Positions 6,414 through 12,692 of a stretch of DNA of 12,692 nt are shown piece after piece (position 1 is the stretch's first letter; each line of letters begins with the position of its first letter). The notes beneath the pieces are model-generated. The model was given only the letters and a program-made list of their open reading frames with translations, ran no database searches and was not told the DNA's origin. The translations under genes were made by a program, and so were the position numbers. The stretch spans positions 1-12,692 of the forward strand of contig RXOD01005744.1 in the NCBI GenBank assembly GCA_005223375.1. Reading direction: 5' to 3'. Origin of the DNA: Amoebophrya sp. AT5.2 (taxonomy: Eukaryota > Sar > Dinophyceae > Syndiniales > Amoebophryaceae).

Positions 6414-9400
6414 TTAAACGCTAACTGTCGTGGGCGCGAAAGCGCTGCGTCCATCCTCTCCCAGCGCTCTCTCCAGCTCGGGCATGTGCCTCTTCAGGAC
6501 GTCTCGGAGGCACTCCGTATGATGCTCCACGTGCTCAAGTCCCACCTCCGAGTAGTACTCCTTGCGAAAAAACTGAGTGAACCACGGGTCTGTCTCCAGC
6601 CTTCGCGATGCCGTGAGAATGAAGACTTTGAAGGCAGTCTCGGAAATGGCAAACCCGGCCGGCTTGTTCTCAGCCAAGCATCCCACCAGCAAATCAACCG
6701 CCTCCACATCGTTGTCGTACACCTCGGCGATATTTTTGCGCTCGGGCTCACTCAGATGACTCAGCAGCGGCTCCTTCGGCCCGAAGGACGAGAGTGCTGG
6801 CAGTCGCAGAGAGCGACGGAAGTTGTTGTAGCGCCCCATGGCGCCAAGTCTTTCCCGATCGCGAAACAAGTCGACGACAGCCAGATCCAGTTTACGGAAT
6901 TCACCTGCCTCTGCCGCCGGAAGAGACGACTCCGCAGCCTCTTCAGATGATCCCGCGCCGCGCCCCGAGGCCTTGAACGGACACTTAGAGGAAGCCTTGG
7001 TCTTCTCGTAGTTCCCGAGGTGATCCGTCGTTTCGATCTGCCGCAGAAAACTGGGATAGTTGCCCAGCACTAGAGCTCCACACGGCTCGGCAATCATGCA
7101 ACTCCACAGTTCTCGCCGCGAGTAGCGCTCCATGAGGCGCCGAGAGCGTTCTCCACCACAGGACTCCAAGAAGGGAATGAGCTCAACATCACTGACATCA
7201 GACCGCGAGCCCTTGGAGGCTTGTTGTTTTTTAGCGGAGTCATTCTCGTCCAGGCGCCTCATCACAAGGTTGTCCGGGGACATGGAGTGCAGGTGACGAT
7301 AGACGCTGGAAAATTCCTCGCTAAACTGGAACGGACACGCACCGAAGCTGACACTGCTCTGTCGCGGTCGAGGAAGACCAACCAGCCCGCTGAGCACACT
7401 TGCGACGTGCGAGTCAGCGCCAACTCCCACCTTATCAGTGAGGCTGACCTTGACTGTCTTCCCCAGAGCTCCGTACCAGTTAGCTCGCATGGCAGCCCGG
7501 AGGGTGCGGGTTTTCAGCAGCTCCACTGTCCAGTCAATCGTGTGAATTTTGGCAATGACGGCGGACACACAGAGCCTGGCAGACTGAAACACTCTTTCTC
7601 CGCTCCACGTAGGGTGCCGACGCCGAATCTTAGCAGCAATGAAGTTGTGCTCCCTCAGAAAAAGCTCCTGGAGCAGCTCGATCCCCGTGTGCGAGTTTCG
7701 CGCGTCCCCGTACCGCACACATTGGGAGTCCGTCGAAAAGCGAGGCAGCTCGAACTTCTTGTCATCAGGCTCGCCGCCTACCTGTGCGTCAAAGTCGTCC
7801 TTCTCGGACTGGTCCTTTTCAACTTCGTCCCTCAGCAGCTTGTCCCGCCACTCTGGCACGGCGTACCCCGTACTGAAATCGCACAGCTTTTTCATATCCA
7901 CGTCCGTATTCCCGTACACGACCGATGAGTTCCAGGCACTGGGTCGGGTGTTCACCGACGCTTGAAAGAAGGCTGGCGGTGCCTGCGGAACTTTTTCATC
8001 ATCTCTTAAATTTGCCACCGCGGCCGGCACCCTGAGCGGCACAAAGTCCGTGCGAGCGAGCTCGGTAACGCCCGCGGAAGAAACAATCTTCACCAGCCCG
8101 TCTTCGTCGGCATAGGGCTTCGTCTTATGATCCACCCAGTCGTGCGCTTGAAATTGGATCCAGGCTGCTGCCAGTACGTTCAGCTGCTCTCCCGCCGGGC
8201 GGAAAGCGCCAGTGCCCACGGCCTCAGCCGGATTCTCCGGTTCTCTGGCCAGCAACCTTTCAGCGATAATGCCCATGTCCGGGTAGTGCAGAGGATACTT
8301 CTTAGCGTGTTCTTTCTCGGCCGAAAAAGACGAGGCGCAGAATCGCCCGAAAAACGCGTGGTGAGGCGGAAGCTCGTGCTCGCCGACGTTGTCCTCCGGA
8401 GGTTCTACCACGGACCTCCGCAAGGCCTCCTTCTCGCCATTCTTCATCCTGCTAGCCTTATCCGCCGTGCCAGCTGAGCGGTCCTCGATCGAGGTAGTCT
8501 GCCACCAGGGTCGCATCCGCCCGCCGACAAAGATCAAGTTCTCGACCCTCTGCTGGGATCGCTCGGCCGCCAGCACCAGCAGGTTGAGAGGCCAGGGCAG
8601 GAGGTCTCGGAAACGCAGGCTGGTGTTAAACCACGCCATCAACAGCTTTTGGTCCACCGTATGGGAAACGAATGCGTTCCATCCATTTATAATGGCATGC
8701 ACAGGACACTTCACAGATGCGTACTTCTCGGCAGGGAGATACTGAGCCCCAACGGTCTTTTGCACACGCGCCATATAATCTTTTCGGTAGTCCCGTTCGA
8801 ATGCGTGTCGTTGGGGTGTGCGCGCCTCGAGCGCAGCGGTCTGATCACGCTGATAACCGACCAGCATCGCCTTGTTCCAAATTAGAAAAAGGATCGAGAC
8901 CGCCAGCGCTGCCCAGAACACGAAGGGTTCCAGGCGAATGCCGGCTGGGGCAGGGAAGTCTCGAACCGTGGTAAAAACCGAACTGCCCGAATGCTCGCCG
9001 CCGACCATCGAGCCTTCCACCGTCTGCAAAAACCAGCGAAGAGGCACCAGCCGGATGGCGGAGTTGTCAAACTCACGGTCGGTGGCCGAGAAAAATTTCA
9101 GCTGACACAACTCCCCGATGCCACACCAGCTTGCCAGCACCCCATACATAACCGTTATCACCACCCAATTCGTCATGCCAGGCGTGTTGCGGAGCAGACG
9201 GCGCGGGAGAACGTCTACCAGCCGATAGAGCCAAATCCACCAGTGGATGAGGAGCAGAGAGCGCACCGCGTCGCATGCCGCGGCGTCATCAGTCGGCCTC
9301 GCGTAGAACACCCAGGCAACCCTCAGCGCTGCCACAGAGGTCAGGAACAGCTCCGCCACGTTGCGCAACACAACCCAGTACCCGATCACGCAGCCGAAAC

Positions 9401-9830
9401 TCTGGGTATTTCGATTAAACGAGCGCGCCAGCTGCGCCGAGCTCGTCCATAGTACAAAGGCCGACAGCACGTAGAGGCGAATTGGGGGACGAGGGCGGTC
9501 CGACTCCGAGCCCAGAGGCACGAATGCCAGCGAGCCTGCTACGAAGAGGTGCAGGACACAGACCAGAATGTGCCAGTAGAACATGCGCTGCCCGTTCTTG
9601 TGGCGGAAGGTTGGGTTGAGAAGCTCGTTTTTCGCGTACTTCATCTGCCACATCATATGAGCAGCAACTCCCAGCCCGCCCAAAGTCAGCAGACCGGTCA
9701 ATGCGGTAGGCAGCCAAAGCCGAACACCCACGGAATTCGTCAGCGATGGGAAAAGTAAAACACCAACAGGTCCCGCCGTCGCCACCAGGACGCTGTCGCT
9801 AGTGCGCGTTCTCGACATCTTGATCTTCAT
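6414..9830 (-). CDS. Multi-pass membrane protein fused to an alpha-dioxygenase (animal haem peroxidase superfamily) domain
   Basis: Alpha-dioxygenases add O2 to the alpha carbon of fatty acids, giving 2-hydroperoxides, using haem and a tyrosyl radical. The frame is open from 9962, but the first ATG is at 9830 (second at 9818), giving about 1138 residues to TAA at 6414; typical plant enzymes are about 640. Residues 14-325 hold roughly seven or eight hydrophobic segments (near 14-33, 38-63, 83-105, 117-136, 145-176, 189-213, 221-241, 300-325). The oxygenase part spans about 378-1110: distal-His motif QFQAHDWVDH with H563, SAWNSSVVYGN (about 631-641), LREHNF, AVIAKIHTIDWTVELLKT (H763), ANWYG, catalytic-Tyr region SSVYRHLHSMSPD with Y844, LGNYPSFLR, RYNNFRR, VYDNDVEAVDLLVG and GFAISETAF. 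The match to the alpha-dioxygenase branch, rather than cyclooxygenases, rests on the HTIDWT and ISETAF blocks. Odd points are the long membrane region and Tyr-to-His spacing that differs from the usual Y-x-x-H. The sequence just before the ATG (TTTTCCCAG) resembles a splice acceptor, so a 5' exon may exist. Confidence 0.9.
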   Translation of the reverse strand: MKIKMSRTRTSDSVLVATAGPVGVLLFPSLTNSVGVRLWLPTALTGLLTLGGLGVAAHMMWQMKYAKNELLNPTFRHKNGQRMFYWHILVCVLHLFVAGSLAFVPLGSESDRPRPPIRLYVLSAFVLWTSSAQLARSFNRNTQSFGCVIGYWVVLRNVAELFLTSVAALRVAWVFYARPTDDAAACDAVRSLLLIHWWIWLYRLVDVLPRRLLRNTPGMTNWVVITVMYGVLASWCGIGELCQLKFFSATDREFDNSAIRLVPLRWFLQTVEGSMVGGEHSGSSVFTTVRDFPAPAGIRLEPFVFWAALAVSILFLIWNKAMLVGYQRDQTAALEARTPQRHAFERDYRKDYMARVQKTVGAQYLPAEKYASVKCPVHAIINGWNAFVSHTVDQKLLMAWFNTSLRFRDLLPWPLNLLVLAAERSQQRVENLIFVGGRMRPWWQTTSIEDRSAGTADKASRMKNGEKEALRRSVVEPPEDNVGEHELPPHHAFFGRFCASSFSAEKEHAKKYPLHYPDMGIIAERLLAREPENPAEAVGTGAFRPAGEQLNVLAAAWIQFQAHDWVDHKTKPYADEDGLVKIVSSAGVTELARTDFVPLRVPAAVANLRDDEKVPQAPPAFFQASVNTRPSAWNSSVVYGNTDVDMKKLCDFSTGYAVPEWRDKLLRDEVEKDQSEKDDFDAQVGGEPDDKKFELPRFSTDSQCVRYGDARNSHTGIELLQELFLREHNFIAAKIRRRHPTWSGERVFQSARLCVSAVIAKIHTIDWTVELLKTRTLRAAMRANWYGALGKTVKVSLTDKVGVGADSHVASVLSGLVGLPRPRQSSVSFGACPFQFSEEFSSVYRHLHSMSPDNLVMRRLDENDSAKKQQASKGSRSDVSDVELIPFLESCGGERSRRLMERYSRRELWSCMIAEPCGALVLGNYPSFLRQIETTDHLGNYEKTKASSKCPFKASGRGAGSSEEAAESSLPAAEAGEFRKLDLAVVDLFRDRERLGAMGRYNNFRRSLRLPALSSFGPKEPLLSHLSEPERKNIAEVYDNDVEAVDLLVGCLAENKPAGFAISETAFKVFILTASRRLETDPWFTQFFRKEYYSEVGLEHVEHHTECLRDVLKRHMPELERALGEDGRSAFAPTTVSV

Positions 9831-10195
9831 CTGGGAAAATGATATAGAAGCACCGCTATCCACTTTTAACGAACGAGTGGAACCAACTGGAGGAGGAAGT
9901 GGAAAATGCAAGAGGAGTGGAGCTGCATTGCAATAATTAATGTAGCGGGGAACGCATTGCCATTAGCTGCATTGCTGAGCTTGACTATGGTTCCCACTTT
10001 GTTCGTGCCCGTAGTCTCGCCGATATTGCTAACGAGGGTGAGCACATAGATACGCAAGAGATAACGGCAGCGAGAGGTTTCCGGAGGGTTGTGGGATCGT
10101 TGTGGTTGTTAGGCGGTGCCGATAACTAGATTGATAACCTGCAGCGTTACGTGGTGAGTCTGAATGTCATTGGTCTTTGCATCAGCATCAGCGTC

Positions 10196-10438
10196 CTAGG
10201 CGCTGCCACCATCATCATCACGATCGTCTCCGGAGCCGAGTGATTTCGCAGGACCGATGGATTTGGAGTGGAACCAGTCACGGAGGGATTTAGGATTTCG
10301 ATGCGGAACATCAGGACCGAGGTACGGAAATGTTCTACCGAGCATCGTCATGTTGTGGCCCCAACATTCTCCCCCCCGACTCGAAGCATCCCGAACGCAG
10401 TCCGGCTGTCGCGTTCGCCCGCGACATATGCTCATCAT
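10196..10438 (-). CDS. Possible small hypothetical protein (80 residues)
   Basis: An ATG-started frame of 80 codons lies alone in the spacer upstream of the alpha-dioxygenase gene, on the same strand as all other genes. Its C-terminal part (TFPYLGPDVPHRNPKSLRDW, then a Gly/Asp-rich acidic tail) has a less random look than the other short frames, and an internal ATG pair near 10290-10300 could also start it. I recognise no family, and a frame of this length is expected by chance in 1.4 kb. It may instead be an exon or nothing. Confidence 0.2.
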   Translation of the reverse strand: MMSICRGRTRQPDCVRDASSRGGECWGHNMTMLGRTFPYLGPDVPHRNPKSLRDWFHSKSIGPAKSLGSGDDRDDDGGSA

Positions 10439-10729
10439 CGTTTGAAAAAATAGGCGTGATTAATGTGGTGCCCATCTTGGGGTGACGTTCGAGAAGCTAC
10501 GCCGCAAAAAGCGACGCTGTTCGCCTCCGGTTCTTCACACCTTCTCAATGCACACACACACAACAAACACTTAATGGTCGCCGTCAGCTAATGGCGAACT
10601 TTTGGGTTCAATGTCTCAGGGTTTGTGCTGTTTTTTCTTTCTGTCCGTGGTTCCCGCAATCGAAATCGAAAATCGAAATTCAAATCGCCTCTTACTCTGC
10701 TATCGGAAGACAGATGGTCCAAACATTGC

Positions 10730-10881
10730 TTCTCGTCAGAAGGCTTTTTTTCGCGGCTCCATGCTGTAGCGCAGCGATCTGGAGCCGCTCGGCTGTCATC
10801 GATGCAGGCAAAAGACCACTCGTGCGGATTCGATTTGTTTCGACGAAGTCAGCTGCTGTTTATGCTAAAGCTAATGTTAAA
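10730..10881. repeat. Dispersed repeat, copy 2 (with conserved 9-bp hairpin)
   Basis: Same orientation as the copy at 6063-6213. The stem arms are unchanged (10753-10761 with 10780-10788), while all four core differences fall in the 18-base loop. In this copy the loop itself can pair (GCTG with CAGC). Downstream it differs from copy 1 by small indels after CGATTT before rejoining at CAGCTGCTGTT and TAATGTTAAA. Short open frames through it on the plus strand have no homology that I recognise. Confidence 0.9.
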
Positions 10882-11218
10882 GTTAATTAAAGATAAAGAA
10901 CTCTCTCAGAGCTCTCGAAGTCAGATGATCCTAGGCGAATCACGTAAATAAGTACTCAATTAGTTTTTGCAGTTTCGGTTTTCTACTAATTCATTGTGAT
11001 TCTTTGTAGAAATTGCATTAGCCTCGTGTTGCATTTGCATAGTATAGGAATTAGTACATAGCAATAGGCTACTCATTGCATAGAATTAGTATACTTGCTC
11101 CGCACGAGGATAATGGGCTTCGGAAGACGAGCGTGTAAACATCGCTTCCCGCATAGAAGGTCCACCGCTCCACTTGCAACCGAAGCGGACCAAAAATAGG
11201 AGCGTTCTTACGTCACGG

Positions 11219-12692
11219 TTACGCTGTCCTCTCGTAGAAGATTTGCACTATGTTTTTTTGTTCCCGTTTTAGCACTTTCCGGATGTCTCCCGACACTTTC
11301 TTGGCGTGTACGCCGTTGCTGCTGTTCAACTCGAACCAGTTTTTCCCCACCTTTGCGTACGCGTACCAGTGACCTTTGTCCAAATCTCCGGCTTGGCACG
11401 CGAACGAGCGAAGCGAGTACTGCCACGGATTATCCTTGCTCGGTTTGTGACCCGCAGAAACTGCTTCCGCGAAGTACTCCTGCTTCACCTTTACCGTCAG
11501 CGGGAGGTCCACCTTGACGTCAATTCTCTCGCCCAACAACGTCCGCTGCACGAAGATCGGCAGCAAGCCGGACTTGGGCAGGTGCGTGAGCTGGACGACG
11601 TGCACTTGGCCGCGGCCGTTGTCCACGCGGCATTCCTCTGCAGCTCCCGGGACCGGCTCCTCCCTCCAGGCCCGGAGCACGGTGTCGTTCTCGGACTCCA
11701 CCTCCAGGAAGCTCTCGTCCAGGATATCTTGCGCTGTAACAGAAGAACCCCGGTTCAGGAGGTTGCCACCCGCATCAAGCTTCGGCACATACCGCAGCCC
11801 GTTCTCCCTTCCCAAACCTGCCATCTGCCGGATGCATCGCGAGCCGCGCCACGATCGCCGACCAGCGGCCGGGAAGGTCTCCTCCTCGCCGTGCCCCCGC
11901 AACACCGCCAGCTTCACGGGGGTGCCGAAGTCGTTCATAAACGCCGATCCCCCGAAGTCGGCGTGGAACTGTGTTTGGCGCGGGGGCGCCGCCGTCTCCT
12001 TCCCGCGTGGTACCTGCGCTTCTTCCGGTACCTCCTTCGGCACGGCCAGCATGTAGAGCGTTTTTGGCAGCGCCTCGTCCATGTCGGCCTGCTTGCCGCG
12101 CCGGAAGCCCGGCGGCCGCAACCGCTTCGCGAAAAACAGGTTCTTCCACGCACGGTACGCCTTGTCACTCGCCCCCTTGTTCTCCGTTTTGAACGCGGCC
12201 CACAGGGTGCAGAATGCGCGCGGAAAGCCGTACTGCCACCCCCCAAACATGTCCAAGTCCCGCTGCTGCTGCGCTCCCAACTTGCTTCGGAGTGCGGGGC
12301 AGAACGTCTCGTCCAGGTACTTGCGCGCCGCCGGCGTCCGCAGCAGCGACGAAAACGCCGCGGCCATGTAGCACGAGTTGTTGCACTGAGAAAAGTTGTA
12401 CAGGTCCCTCGCCGCGACCGCCGCGTCCTCGGCGAAGTTCGCCCTGCCGGCCCCGACATTGTTCGCGAGGACCTCGGCGAGCAGCGCGGGAACCGGCGGA
12501 GTCCTACTCTCCAGCGCGTACTGGATGGGGACCCAAGAGGGGTTTGTAGTTTTCGTGCGCAATCTCCGGCGGCGGCGCAGGGGAACTACAACGGCCGCTG
12601 GCGCAGCGGCCTTTTCCTGGGGCTCGCGGTCCTTCGACTTCGAGGCTTCATGGGTGCCGGTAGTTTTCCCGGCCTCCTGGCTGCCGATAGTT
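11219..12692 (-). CDS. Ubiquitin-specific protease (USP, peptidase C19), 5'-partial
   Basis: USPs cleave ubiquitin from proteins with a Cys-His-Asp/Asn triad. The frame ends at TAA 11219 and stays open to the window edge. The first codon that could be called a start (12562) is TTG, and no in-frame ATG lies between it and the edge, so the true start is outside. Counting from 12562, the Cys box is FSQCNNSCYMAAAFSSLL with nucleophile C64. The His box near the C-terminus is DKGHWYAYAKVGKNWFELN with H398, and N413 sits where the third residue (Asp or Asn) is expected. The protein ends in the typical VQIFYER strand. The 334-residue Cys-His spacing fits a USP domain without large inserts. I see no CxxC zinc-binding pairs. 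Upstream residues form a basic patch (RRRRR), an Ala/Val/Pro run and two degenerate nine-residue repeats at the edge, probably a disordered tail. The substrate is unknown. Confidence 0.85.
   Translation of the reverse strand, partial: TIGSQEAGKTTGTHEASKSKDREPQEKAAAPAAVVVPLRRRRRLRTKTTNPSWVPIQYALESRTPPVPALLAEVLANNVGAGRANFAEDAAVAARDLYNFSQCNNSCYMAAAFSSLLRTPAARKYLDETFCPALRSKLGAQQQRDLDMFGGWQYGFPRAFCTLWAAFKTENKGASDKAYRAWKNLFFAKRLRPPGFRRGKQADMDEALPKTLYMLAVPKEVPEEAQVPRGKETAAPPRQTQFHADFGGSAFMNDFGTPVKLAVLRGHGEEETFPAAGRRSWRGSRCIRQMAGLGRENGLRYVPKLDAGGNLLNRGSSVTAQDILDESFLEVESENDTVLRAWREEPVPGAAEECRVDNGRGQVHVVQLTHLPKSGLLPIFVQRTLLGERIDVKVDLPLTVKVKQEYFAEAVSAGHKPSKDNPWQYSLRSFACQAGDLDKGHWYAYAKVGKNWFELNSSNGVHAKKVSGDIRKVLKREQKNIVQIFYERTA
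12639..12692 (-). repeat. Degenerate 27-base (nine-residue) tandem repeat in the USP N-terminal tail
   Basis: Read on the coding strand from the window edge, the residues are TIGSQEAGK followed directly by TTGTHEASK, each 27 bases long, then SKDREPQEK, which may be a third, more diverged unit. At DNA level GCTGCCGATAGTT and GGTGCCGGTAGTT recur 27 bases apart. The array may continue beyond the window. Confidence 0.6.

Larger units (their letters stand above)
9831..11218. other. Intergenic spacer upstream of the alpha-dioxygenase gene
   Basis: About 1.4 kb. It contains pyrimidine-rich acceptor-like sequence immediately before the alpha-dioxygenase ATG, a possible small ORF (10196-10438), a (CA)6 microsatellite at 10551-10562, copy 2 of the dispersed repeat (10730-10881), and AT-rich sequence with imperfect direct repeats (TTGCATAG...AATTAGTA at 11035-11056 and 11076-11091). 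A 14-base word, ATTAGTACATAGCA, at 11050-11063 also occurs at 5688-5701 in the previous spacer. No RNA gene or clear promoter is recognised. Confidence 0.6.

Noticed and set aside
7221..7928. 235-codon open frame on the plus strand
   Set aside because: Entirely antisense to the conserved oxygenase domain and without family features.
10551..10562. CA microsatellite as a regulatory element
   Set aside because: Only six CA units, common by chance in spacer DNA; listed within the spacer description only.
11935..12459. 174-codon minus-strand frame in another phase of the USP gene
   Set aside because: Arg/Thr-rich shadow of the USP frame, which carries the catalytic Cys box.

Overview
This looks like nuclear DNA of a eukaryotic microbe. 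Three of the recognisable proteins, a poly(ADP-ribose) glycohydrolase (PARG), an alpha-dioxygenase-type haem oxygenase and a USP-family deubiquitinase, fit a eukaryote best. The genes are separated by roughly 0.9-1.4 kb spacers rather than packed into operons, and two true starts (PARG and the coiled-coil gene) have A at -3. Every gene I can support reads on the minus strand. Long unidirectional runs of intron-poor genes occur in dinoflagellates and their relatives, among others, so an alveolate protist is my best guess, but nothing in the window proves it.

Layout from left to right, with genes read right to left. Positions 1-61 hold a perfect 22-bp foldback. 238-1848 is a complete PARG whose catalytic signature has unusual substitutions. 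1849-2770 is a spacer with a short repeated motif in the PARG 5' leader and a small foldback at 2653-2688. 2771-5407 holds two long open frames of unknown function (2771-3811 and 3833-5407). They share one reading frame and are broken only by a single TGA, so they are probably one gene with a short unrecognised intron or a recoded/mutant stop. 5408-6413 is a spacer with copy 1 of a dispersed ~150-bp repeat. 6414-9830 is a very long gene: an N-terminal multi-pass membrane region fused to a full alpha-dioxygenase/animal-haem-peroxidase domain. 9831-11218 is a spacer with copy 2 of the repeat and a possible small ORF. 11219-12692 is a USP-type ubiquitin protease whose 5' end lies beyond the window.

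The genes do not form an obvious pathway. PARG removes poly(ADP-ribose), the USP removes ubiquitin, and alpha-dioxygenases oxidise fatty acids to 2-hydroperoxides. The most interesting items are the membrane-anchored alpha-dioxygenase fusion with altered spacing at its Tyr/His active-site motif, the PARG with an Asp-to-Asn change at a position reported as catalytic, the in-frame TGA joining two long ORFs, and the two-copy repeat with an invariant hairpin.
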